Part shown: positions 55,128-64,000 of the stretch, one piece after another | Layout: each line of letters begins with the position of its first letter | Numbering within the stretch: the stretch's first letter is position 1 | Origin: Pyxicephalus adspersus | Taxonomy: Eukaryota; Chordata; Amphibia; Anura; Pyxicephalidae | Assembly: GCF_032062135.1 (NCBI RefSeq) | Contig: NC_092869.1 | Location: 43,551,534-43,615,533 of the forward strand | Length of the DNA: 64,000 bases | Direction of reading: 5' to 3' | Program-made: the position numbers and the translations under genes | Notes under the pieces: model-generated | The model's database searches: none | What the model saw: only the letters and a program-made list of their open reading frames with translations | Told to the model about the DNA's origin: nothing

Positions 55128-55385
55128 ACCCCTTGTTTCTCCGCCAGAGTTCCTCCAGAAGTTGCTGGGGGTTCCCCGAACAGGTCAGTTTATGACCCCA
55201 ATGATCTTTTGGCTATTTGTAACGGTGACATTCTTCCCAATGGCCAGCAATGTAAGAGGAATTCTTCCCATGGATCACCATGCTAATGTACTGGGATCTG
55301 TGTATATAATAATTATAGAAGAGGTTCCCTAAGGAACTGAAAGTTATTTCAAGGTTCCCCCATGTTAGAAAGTTTAAAAAATACT
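55128..55385 (+). repeat. Dispersed repeat family E, copy 2 (uninterrupted)
   Basis: AGAGTTCCTCCAGAAGTTGC, ACAGGTCAGTTTATGACCCC, AATGATCTTTTGGCTATTTG, CAATGTAAGAGGAATTCTTC, GATCTGTGTATA and GAACTGAAAGTTATTTC match copy 1 at 22978-23690. It lacks the 435-bp MITE and so shows the empty insertion site (GGTCAGTTTATGACCCC). Confidence 0.8.
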
Positions 55386-56579
55386 GATGCAGAATCAAGT
55401 TTTTAATACCAGAAATAAAATCAACAAATATTTGGGACCCCATAGGAGCAGAGCTGTGAATTTTTCTTATAAAAATATTTTGCTTCATTTCTTACATTTT
55501 ACAATATTTTATTTTACAAGTTTAAATATTATTATAAAACAAGTCTGTGAGGATTCAGATGTTTGCTCTGAGTTCTGCTGGCCGAGCACACAGAAGCGGA
55601 TCCATTGTGGAAATCGATGAACGGAACCACAGTGCTCGGACGTGGGCACAACACTCCCAAAGGGGTCAAATTTAAGGATTATTCAGGCAGCCAAAGCCAA
55701 GCGAAATCAGTGACAGGACTGGGATACACAAACTTTGCTGCTTCCAGGGATTCTTTTTTCTTTGTTGCCTTATGCAGTTCTGTTCACAGACACAATTGCA
55801 TTATTTCAGATGGGCATTGTAACACATAGCAGGAATGGCCCTTTAGTGCTATAGAATTACAGGAGATATGGAATTGATTATAATGTAGAATTCAGGAAGC
55901 ATTCAGTCCAATTATTGAGTCAGAGGGCAATATTACATAACCTCTCACTAGCCAATAAGGAGAGGCCAAATAAAGCTACACTCCTGCTTACGAATAAATG
56001 CAACGCTATAATCATTAATGCATGGCTGAACGTATGAAAGCCAGGTGAGCATCTGAATTTGGCGTGGTATCAGCCTATTGCAGTGCCCTATACAGCAGAG
56101 ATCAGAGTGAGAGGTAAAGAAGCAGCTCATGGGGCCACATTTTGTAGAAAAACACCTCCCATAGGTGCTCCTAGCAGCCATCACATGCATTTCCTTCAAG
56201 GAAAGAAATGCTCAAAGCCAGAGAATATTCTTTTTTTAAAAACTTTGCATGTCTGCAGCAGAATCTCCAGGTCACTTATCAGTTTACTAAGTACACAACA
56301 AAAGAAGAAAAATCCCTGGAGAGGGCACCTTCTTCTCTGCCACGGATTCCAGTCCCATTCCATCACAGACCGGGGGTAAATCTACAAACACCTGGGCTCA
56401 TGGGAAGTTGATTTGATATTACTGACCAACAGATTGGAGACATCTTGTGGCAGAAATAAATACTGCAGGGGCAAATTTTTGTGTTGAATGTGAATATTGC
56501 AGTAAAAGCTGATTTTGATATTTTATCTTCTCTATTTATTTTATAAAGGCTGACATGGCCCCGGGGTGACAAGAAACAC
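55386..56579. other. Unannotated DNA
   Basis: No gene or repeat supported. Open frames at 56059-56379 and 56363-56749 (minus) have no motif. Confidence 0.45.
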
Positions 56580-56980
56580 ATGACAGTAAAATGATAGAAG
56601 ATCAATTTGCAGCACCGGTGCCTTTGGGCTTCACATACGTGATGTGGCGACACAACATGCAATTCCTGCGATACATAATTAGGGCGGTTAGAGGAGATCA
56701 GTGCGCCAGCACAATGCGCCTCGGTGGGGGGCAGCGAAAGGTCAGCCATTTACGGCTCAGGAACACAATTAAGCTTGTGAAAGGTTCTGACTGTCTGGAG
56801 CTGAGCTGGTTAACGTGACATCGGTGAGATGCTGCAATTGTCTCTTCAGGGAACGCTGACCTCTCCGGCTAAAATAATATTCAGATATGCCATTTAAATA
56901 TTCGAGTTTCTGCACTCCGCCGCAGCAAAGTGAGCAGCGCTCGCAGTAATTTAATAATAATTACTGTCCAATTCCTTCTG
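56580..56980. promoter_or_regulatory. Candidate conserved non-coding segment
   Basis: A compact, non-repetitive stretch combining CpGs (GGTGATGTGGCGACAC-like, GTGCGCCAGCACAATGCGCC, CTCCGCCGCAGC) with CATAATTAGGGCGG, CACAATTAAGCTTG and CAGTAATTTAATAATAATTA. The homeodomain-type cores and lack of repeat structure suggest a developmental enhancer-like element. Not testable from one sequence. Confidence 0.33.
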
Positions 56981-57194
56981 GGAGAAGCAATAGGGACTTG
57001 TGTTGTGATGATCATCATATGAATGGAAGAATCTGTGTGCCTAGAATATGAAATATTCCCAACCTCCTCCACTTGGCCCGGTGTACACCGCGGGGTCATA
57101 ACATGACACGGAGACAATAAATTAGCTGCATGCATAAAGATCTCACATTGCAACTGGGCCATTGCTCAAGAAAACTCAGAATTCCATCTGATAT

Positions 57195-57345
57195 TCAATC
57201 AGTGACTTCGGCTAGCCTGAGATGATTTCATCAGTCTGCTGCAGGCAAAAAGAAACATTTTCTCAGTCTTCTTTACCCATTGATCAGACTGCAACATTGT
57301 AACTTTGTAGCAAATTACAAGATTAGAGACTGCAGCTGGGGTTAA
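57195..57345 (+). repeat. Dispersed repeat family F, copy 2
   Basis: GATGATTTCATCAGTCTGCT, GCAGGC, CATTTTCTCAGTC, ATTGATCAGACTGCAACATT and GTAACTTTGTAGCAAATTAC follow copy 1 at 26960-27200. Ends undefined. Confidence 0.7.
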
Positions 57346-58259
57346 GGCTAATTACAGACAAAAAAAGTGCACAGCTAGGCACCCAGGATTATTGTTAGGC
57401 TTGTACAAGCGCTTTTAGGCGTTTTTAGACATTTGTCATTCCAGTCTATGGAGATGGCAAACTGCCTCTGGATGCTGCATTGAGTATCCAAAAAACTGCA
57501 CACCAGCGCTACCACCTGGATAATGAAGGGTAATGCACTGACCTAGTCACCTGTCCTTAAATTTTACCCTAACACTTGAAAAAAAATGGCTCTGTTCTTT
57601 TGGGGAAACAAGCAAATCATGGCATTATGAGAGAGGGGCGCATTACAGATGTGTTCCACACATAGGAAAGTTTTTGGTTAAAATGAATGTTCCAATGACA
57701 GGTTCTCTTTACCAAGGGACCACCATTCAATGGCTGGTTAGCAGGACTGAGCGATGGAGAATGTTTGCCTTCCCAATAATCCGTTATTCCATCAGCAGCC
57801 ACTAGGGGACAGTGCGGTTATACCGATGTCAGATGTCTCGCTTTCTATTCTTGGTAATTTAAAGTTGACTTTTCGGCTGGAAATACATTGCCAGGTTTAC
57901 AATCACTTTGCGGTAACCTCGCTCTTACTCACACAGCTACAATCTCCTGCTGAGACGCAGGCGTGAAAAACACAGCCTGCGCACAGCGGCGATTTGTAAA
58001 GGTGAAAGCGCGCAGACCCCCCTCCTTGTGGGACAAGATAGAGCATGCTGGGCAGGAAGGGGTTAACCTGAGGACAGCTGTATCTGGGATTTATATTGAG
58101 TCTGAGCAAAGTGATGGAACCTGAATGCAGAACCTCCAAGACTTTTCAGGTAGACAGGGAATTATGGAAAGCCAATATAAAATACATTTCAGGTAATCGT
58201 ATTAGCCATACTGACAATACAGGTGATGAGGTTTTTTTTACTGCATTCACAGCTGTCCT
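57346..58259. other. Unannotated DNA
   Basis: No gene supported. CAATGACAGGTTCTCTTTAC at 57693-57712 matches the presumed end of the TTAAAGAGGACCTGTCACT family. 57940-58020 is CpG-bearing (GCCTGCGCACAGCGGCGATT). Nothing else recognised. Confidence 0.45.
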
Positions 58260-58440
58260 TTAAATTTTTCAAGTTTAATGGTAAATTCACCAAAAAGGTG
58301 CACAAATGCTGGAGGACATACGGACATACAAAGGGATTTATCCTTTATATACAGAAGAGATTCTTTACGGTAAGAGCTGCAAATGAAGTAATTTATCTTC
58401 TGCAGTGTCGGGTTTTAGTAAATAAAAAGCTTCAAAAAAT
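58260..58440 (+). pseudogene. Possible Penelope-like endonuclease (GIY-YIG) fragment
   Basis: A plus-strand frame reads KCWRTYGHTKGFILYIQKRF, then FTVRAANEVIYLLQC. Penelope-like elements carry, before the GIY-YIG nuclease, a Cys-rich linker followed by a TxxVIYLLxCPC stretch, and the match is to that segment. The expected CPCG and YVGKT sequences do not follow; the text degenerates into RVLVNKK. About 225 bp downstream lies a decayed hammerhead-like motif (58666-58703), which is where a 3' terminal repeat would be expected. Confidence 0.45.
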
Positions 58441-58665
58441 ATATATAGCCACTAATCCTATGATTATTAATTCGAATATTGATTGTCCCTGTTGCAGCAA
58501 ATAGGAGTTTTTTTACCTTCCTCTGGGTCATTGACCAATTGTTTGACAATGAATTTGATGTAGATGAGTTTTTGAACTTATAAGTTTAAAGTAAAGTTTT
58601 TGCTTTGATAAAAAAAATCATTTTTCAAACACATTTTTATTTGTAACTTTTTTATAAATTTATAC

Positions 58666-58703
58666 AACCAGTTTCGGGTTGTTTTCCCTCCTTCTTCATG
58701 GCC
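58666..58703 (-). ncRNA. Decayed hammerhead-like motif
   Basis: Minus strand: CATGAAGAAGG, AGGGAAAACAACCC, GAAACTGGTTG. A GGG/CCC stem and GAAAC are present, but the first core base is A and the ACGCGT element reads ACTGGT. It sits just beyond the possible Penelope-like endonuclease fragment. Confidence 0.3.
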
Positions 58704-59261
58704 CATGTATTACTGATCACTGCAGATCATTTCACCTGAAGTTTTCCAGTTTGGAAACATTCATTGAAGTCAATAGAAAGGATTTTTGGATGAGTTTTAA
58801 GGTTGCACTTTGCTTTAACTTCTGGGGTTTAGAAAACTTCCTTTTTCACAGGAGTTCACAGGAGTTCTCACAAGGAATTTTGATGTCAACAGTGAAATGA
58901 AGTTGGATGAAATTCTTCCTTAATATGGACAATAGAAAAGTGAAGATGAAACATTGATGAAAAAAATCCAAAAATATCAGCCGTAATCCTGGAAACTTCT
59001 GGGGAGAAAAATATCCACAGCCAAGAAATTGGAATCAGTACATTTTGGCCATATTTGCCGCCCCATCAGATTGGCGACCATTAGGGAGAAAGATGCAGCA
59101 ATGGCATTGAAATTTCTGACTGACATTTATATTCAAATAATCTTATTAACTTCTAAATTTAAGTTTAACTTCTAAGAAAAAAAACACCAGAATGATATGA
59201 CAGCTCTCCCTAGATAACCTAAAATGAGTTCATTGGCATATCTTAGAAATTAGAAAAAATA
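58704..59261. other. Unannotated DNA
   Basis: AT-rich; no gene or repeat recognised. GGAGTTCACA is directly repeated at 58851-58870. Confidence 0.5.
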
Positions 59262-59462
59262 GGCTTGATTTATTAAAGCTCTGCAAGACTGGAAGGAGAT
59301 AGACTATCATGGGAGAACCTGGGTGATCCAGCAAACCACGAAAACATTTGCCATCTAATAGGAAAATTTTTTTTAAATCCATTCCAGATTTGCTGGATCA
59401 CCCAGGTTCTCCCATACTAGTCTATCTTCTCCAGTCTTGCAGAGCTTTGATAAATCAGGCCC
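59262..59462. mobile_element. 201-bp foldback MITE
   Basis: Left arm GGCTTGATTTATTAAAGCTC, TGCAAGACTGGA, AGAACCTGGGTGATCCAGCA; right arm TGCTGGATCACCCAGGTTCT, TCCAGTCTTGCAGAGC, TTTGATAAATCAGGCC. The arms are nearly complementary along their length with a short AT-rich loop. It resembles a GGGCCTGATTTATNAAAGC palindromic MITE known in frogs. Target duplication is not clear. Confidence 0.88.
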
Positions 59463-61624
59463 ATTGTGTTGGACAATCTGTGCTGACCGCATGTCGAGAG
59501 ACAAACATGCGATTGCGCTCCGATACGGCCAGCTCTTTATGAAAACGCTCACAATTGTGGCTTTTCATTGTAAACATTAGCTGTGCGCAGTCTGAGGATT
59601 TGTCCGTCGTGAATGAACGCCGACGCACTCCATATCTTGGCGGTCACGCCCGCGTCCTGCTCATTGTAGCAGTTTTATAACTCTTTCTGCAATAATTCTG
59701 TTTGTTTCCATGGTGATCACAGTTCAGCCAAAAGATTTTCTATGTATTCATCTTCGCTTAGAAGTCCTGGACAGCTTCTATTCCACAGCCTGAGATATGC
59801 AGTGCGAGGGTTTAATTAGCGGGCTCATGTCTGGCCGGGAATTATATCCTGCCGTTCTGTACTCAATATATAGCCAGGAGGTGACACCACTATTCAAAGC
59901 CTGCAGCTGTGCAACTTCCTGTGTCCCCCCGTCTTCAACCTGCTGTTTGGGCTATGGATGCATTCTTGTATCCCTGCAATAGATTGGTCTACATTGTGTC
60001 TGTCACCTTTTCTAATGGCTCCTTGAACAACTCCTTTTCCAGTCCAATGTACCTGAAATGCGTTAGCTGGACATCACTCTTCAATGCAGCATTACTGGCT
60101 CATAACCTGCTCTGTGACTGTGACAAAATAATATTGCAGGTATATTACATCTCTGTATAAATATATTTATTTCAGGACATAAGATTACCAGAGCACTATG
60201 GGTTAGCTAAAAGAGAGCACTGAGACAGATGCTCACTTTCAGGTTTGCTCTGTCTGATTGAAAGTTCCATGGCTGATTGAAGACAGAAATCTTTATTAGT
60301 ACAGCAGGCACAGACGGTGATGTAAACTTTGAGTTTGGATGGAGACATCTGATTCCAGGTGAAAGATGGCCCCCTCCCTTTGTTGCTTTCTGCTGAATTT
60401 TAGATATGAACATCTCCAGTTTGGAAAGGTTTGCTGGATTTCAGATAAATTGTGAAGCAATAATTGTGGTAAAAAAATTCCCTATCAAAAACATTTTCTG
60501 AAGGAGCAGAGAAAGTTGCGAAACGCGTAAAAAACAATATATGGCTTTTATGAATATTGAATGTTTCTGATGTGGTCCCTGTATGAGTTTTTTTTTTTTT
60601 ATTGGAACAGGAGGTTATATATATCATCAATCAATGTGATTGAAAACTCAAATGAAGCTGTACAGAGGGTGGGGGGAGGAGTTATTTAGGGTTTCACTTC
60701 TCTGGAGTGGGAAGAGTCACTGTATTCACTCCTTCTTTGCATGTGTTAAGTTGATAAAGATTCAGCTACTGAGCACTGTAAACATTGGGAGGTGCAGGAA
60801 AAAAGTCAAAAGAAACTTCCACGTCTAGAAAGGATTCAGAATATTTTCCTTACAAAAAATAAAATAAACTTATAAAAAGTGTTTTGTTCTTGATAATAAA
60901 TAATGTAGATTATCACCATACAACCTACATATAAATATAAAAACAATAAACATATTTGTGGTCCTGGTTGTTCCCGGAATATCATTTCTGGCTCCCGGTA
61001 TAAAATGATGGAAATAATTCTGCAGCAGAGACAAAGTGACAGATGAAGCCGCTGCTCTTCCTACAATCAGAGATCCTAATAGAGAGGGAAGAGAATGTAA
61101 TAAAAGAGAAGTGCCGAACTCCAGGTAATAATAACACTTCTCCACGCAGAAAATCTCAGCCAAGGCGGAGGGGAAAATCTGCCAGGTGATGTCCTGAAGG
61201 AGGCCGAATACAGAAATACAAAGAGCTGCATTGTGACAGGTGGAGGTTACCTGTGGGAGGTACATTGCTGACATCTCTTCCTGAAAATGCTAATTTCCTG
61301 GCTGCCATTATGGTATAAAAATGCACAAATGAGATGCAGCAGGCATGCAGCCAGTGACTCCAGCTCAATATTGTGCCATGCATTAACTCTGGAAGCAATG
61401 AAGCGTTTACATTCTTCTTCCCTCATCTCCGTAGGTGGTCCTTCAATCTGGAGTGACATACAACGATGTGTAACGCCATTGGATTGCAGTTACCCCAACT
61501 TGATACACCCCAAGGGATGGGTACATGACAGCCAGGGATCACGGGAAGTGAATGATGCTGTCAGCATTCTAGGAAACAAGGAATGACCACCAATGAGGAA
61601 TCCGGCTCCTGTATTGCACGACTG
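59463..61624. other. Unannotated DNA
   Basis: No gene is supported. 59480-59700 is CpG-retaining unique-looking text (CGATACGGCCAGC, GAACGCCGACGCACTCC). A 134-codon minus-strand frame (60870-61274) has no recognised domain or splice-flanked exon form and is left uncalled. A T-run lies at 60589-60601. Confidence 0.4.
60497..60529 (+). ncRNA. Hammerhead-ribozyme-like motif
   Basis: TTT, CTGAAGGA, stem II GCA/TGC with loop GAGAAAGT, GAAAC, GC, GTA, AAA. The GAAA core and stem III are intact, stem I is a weak TTT/AAA, and A is at the cleavage position, allowed for hammerheads. The first core strand has one extra base. Confidence 0.42.
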
Positions 61625-61755
61625 AACACGTTATATCTCTTTATATTATTATTAATATTATTACACATTATTTCTATATCACTGACATATTACGCAGTGC
61701 TTTACAAAGTCCATAGTCATGTCAGTAGCTGTACTTCAAAGGGGCTCACAATCTT
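61625..61755 (-). mobile_element. V-SINE 3' tail fragment
   Basis: TTATTATTAATATTATTACA, ATCACTGACATATTACGCAG, TGCTTTACAAAGTCCATAGT, CATGTCAGTAGCTG and AAAGGGGCTCACAATC. It corresponds to the tail half of the V-SINE at 53163-53463; the tRNA head and centre are absent. Confidence 0.82.
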
Positions 61756-61791
61756 TTAAATTATTTTGCTTTTCTTTTAAATTAATTTTAG

Positions 61792-61850
61792 TGGTTGAAC
61801 TTGATGGACTTGTTTTTTCAACCTTACCTTCTATGTAATAATGTAATAAG
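61792..61850 (-). mobile_element. TAGTTACATAG dispersed repeat fragment
   Basis: GTGGTTGAACTTGATGGACT, TGTTTTTTCAACCTTACCTT and CTATGTAATAATGTAATA, the reverse complement of the start of the 36379-36490 element. It follows the V-SINE tail fragment by about 37 bp. Confidence 0.75.
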
Positions 61851-62339
61851 ATGCCCGCAAAATGTATTTTGTTTGATACTGGTGAATGTGAAGTGATCAT
61901 ACAATCAGATGGTAATGAATGTGTTTATTTTAGGTCCCCCCCCATGATGATTCTATTATTTTGGACCCACCATGACCAACCGAGTGTGAAAATCTCCCCA
62001 ACCCCCTTCAATCCTCCAACTCAAAATCAGACCTAGAATTCTGCCGTCATTGCCATCAATTCACCGTCTTCATCAATTTTCCCCAAAGAAACAAAAGAAA
62101 AACACTTTGTGAACATTTTCAGCAAGCGATGGGAGGAAGGCGAGAAGAATTGTGAAGATGGTCGGCTTTTAATTGTCTGTTCTTGAAGAACGTTCCCAGA
62201 GCTTGTCAGGATGAGAAGAGACTCGCACACAATTGTCAGATCATCAAACACTTGTTTTCATTTGTTTGACTGTAATTAAATACATTGTAGATGGTGAAAA
62301 AGTCAATGCAGGAAAAACTCCAAATTCATTTACATTCTC
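61851..62339. other. Unannotated DNA
   Basis: No gene or repeat recognised between the SINE fragments and the third polypyrimidine tract. Confidence 0.5.
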
Positions 62340-63045
62340 TTACATATCTCTCTTTCTTCTCTCTCTCTCCCCTCCTCTCCTTCATGTCTCTCTGATTCTT
62401 CTTCTCTTGTCTTCTCTCTCACTCTGTCTTTACTCTCCTCTCTTCTCTCCTTCTCTTAACTTTTCTTTTTCCTACTTTTCTCTTCTGTTCTCTTCCCTTC
62501 TCTTTTCTTCTCTCTTACTTTGTCTCTCCTCTTCTCCTCTCTTAACTTCTTTTCTTTTTACTTTTCTTCCCTTTTCTTTTCTCTCACTCTGTCTCTCATC
62601 TCCTTTTCTTTTTCCTTTGCTTTTCTTCTGTTCTCTTCTCCTTTTCTTCTCTCTCCCTTTGTCTCTCCTCTCCTTCTTTTCTCTCCTTCTCTTAACTTCT
62701 TTTCTTTTTTCTTCTCTTCTCTTCCCTTCTCTTTTCTTCTCCCCTTCTATTTTCTTTTTTCTCACTCTCTCTCTCCTCTCTTTTTCGTTCTTGTTTTCTT
62801 TTTCCTTTTTTTCTTTCTCACTATCTCTCCTATCCTTCTCTTCGTTTCATGTCTCTTCTCTTCCCTTCTCTCCTCTTTTTTTTCTTCTCTTCTTTTCTTG
62901 TATCTTTTTTCTATTCTTTTCTCTCACTCCCCCTCTCTTTCTTTTCTCTTCTCTTCCCCTCTTTCTCTATTTCTCCCTTCCTCCTCATATTTCTCTCTTC
63001 CCCTTATCTCCACGCTCTTTCTCATGCTCCTCGGCCTTTTTAAGT
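62340..63045 (+). repeat. Polypyrimidine tract, about 700 bp
   Basis: C/T-only text with recurring TCTCTTCTC, TTTCTCTCACTCTGTCTCTC and CTTAACTTCTTTTC blocks, about 110-130 bp apart, so part of it behaves as a degenerate higher-order tandem repeat. The 293-codon open frame across it is a composition artefact. Confidence 0.93.
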
Positions 63046-64000
63046 ATGTTCCCAAATTATTTAAATATTAAGATTAACATGTTTAAAAAATATTTTTTTT
63101 TTTTAGCAAGGTAATGTTACTTCCTATAAAAACAATGTTATAGGACTGAAAAAACAAAAACAAAAGAAGCTCCTTTCCCCTTCAAAGTGGATAAAGCTGG
63201 TGGGCTTGTAATGTGTTTGACAAATATTTTGAAAGTAAAAGGCAAATAATAAACAGGAAGTCCCTATACATTTATCTGGGGTATTTTATTTTAAGATTGG
63301 TTTGGCTTTCTGGATTTCAAGACTTATTCCCTTCTCTCTGCAAGCTCCAACAAAGGAGTCTGATGGCCATTGTGCTGCTTCTACTGGCTGGAGACGGATA
63401 GGTTCAGCCATCAGGGGAAACAGGGAGGCTGATACCAAAACACAGAAACCAAAGAATGAGGATAAAACCCACAGAATAAGAGTTTTTAGCAAAGGCCACT
63501 ATATATATATATGTCCTGGTAATAGATTTCCTCTCTTTGTGATACACAATCATTTTCTGATTTCAGTGACAGGTCCTCTTTTATCTGGGATCTACCTGTA
63601 GCAGCTGTTCCGGCTCTCTGCAGTAACCGGGGTCAGTGCGATTAATACCAAGCATCATTTTAGAAGCAGAGGATTATGTGTACTCAGTGTTGGTTTTGTT
63701 CCACTTAGATGGTGAAGCTGCAATCAGCAGGCGATGTGTTATTACAGCAAAGTGGAGTCATTTTTATTCTTTATGGGAAGGGGTCAGGAGGACGGCAGCT
63801 CATGAAGTGCGTCGGTGCTGTCAAAGTGCCCTATATAGATTGGTCCCCTTTAGAAACAGTTAAATCAATGTAATGTCAGCCATTGAGGATCTTCTGGAGG
63901 CTTTCATTTTCTTATGTGACACTGGGGCAGATTTGGACATTCGTCAGTCTGGGGTCAGTACGGATTCTTGCTCTTTGGGGATGGGCAACAAGTAATGGTA
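63046..64000. other. Unannotated DNA
   Basis: No gene supported. CAGTGACAGGTCCTCTTTTA at 63564-63582 matches the presumed end of the TTAAAGAGGACCTGTCACT family. A short TATATATATA run lies near 63501-63511. Open frames at 63302-63601 and 63636-63863 lack motifs. Confidence 0.45.

Noticed and set aside
60870..61274. A 134-codon minus-strand frame with hydrophobic segments
   Set aside because: No recognised domain and AT-rich C-terminal part; length alone is compatible with chance in this much DNA.
62233..63114. A 293-codon open frame
   Set aside because: Low-complexity Ser/Leu/Phe translation of the third polypyrimidine tract.

Overview
This window is non-coding vertebrate nuclear DNA, most likely from a frog (neobatrachian or ranoid). 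The evidence is the repeat content: V-SINEs with a tRNA-like head and a tail ending in GCGCTATATAAAT, an L2-type LINE with the same kind of tail, Tx1-like LINE and Penelope-like element (PLE) fossils, T2/Kolobok-like elements with TTAA ends, and the TAGTTACATAGTAGGTTGA dispersed repeat familiar from frog genomes. No host gene, tRNA, rRNA or splice-supported exon can be supported anywhere in the 64 kb. There is one assembly gap (28825-29273).

Layout. 0-6 kb: an unusual concentration of minisatellites (77-bp and 88-bp units side by side, then a 43-47-bp array that swallowed and duplicated an L2 tail), followed by a (TA)n tract. 6-13.4 kb: apparently single-copy DNA, a long inverted repeat at 7.26-7.61 kb, and a T2/Kolobok-like element interrupted by a hAT-like MITE. 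13.4-19 kb: a second T2/Kolobok-like copy, a 1-kb polypurine tract, a 102-bp compound minisatellite and a dead mariner. 20-24 kb: a dead Tx1-like LINE, and a dispersed repeat split by a 435-bp MITE whose empty site is preserved at 55.2 kb. 26-29.5 kb: three simple or minisatellite arrays, the last containing the gap. 30.5-42.5 kb: several PLE-terminus-like or foldback elements, a 127-bp array broken by two SINEs, and a dead Tc1-like element. 43.4-46.2 kb: a polypyrimidine tract and a 21-bp minisatellite. 46.6-47.3 kb: a PLE reverse transcriptase fossil. 50-64 kb: an AT-rich palindrome, L2 and V-SINE copies, a possible PLE endonuclease fragment, a foldback MITE and a third kb-scale polypyrimidine tract.

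The most interesting signal is a short motif found at about ten places, often inside inverted repeats: CTGARGA, a small hairpin, GAAACGCGT, then a pyrimidine or A. The hairpin arms change between copies while keeping their pairing. The pattern fits a minimal type I hammerhead ribozyme (stem I, CUGANGA, stem II, GAAA, two-base-pair stem III, NUH cleavage site), a class reported from PLE termini. Most copies carry one extra A before stem II, so activity is uncertain.

Between the repeats lie stretches richer in CpG and in TAATTA/CAATTA-type motifs. They look like unique sequence and may hold conserved non-coding elements of a gene desert. That is inference only; a cross-species alignment is needed to decide.
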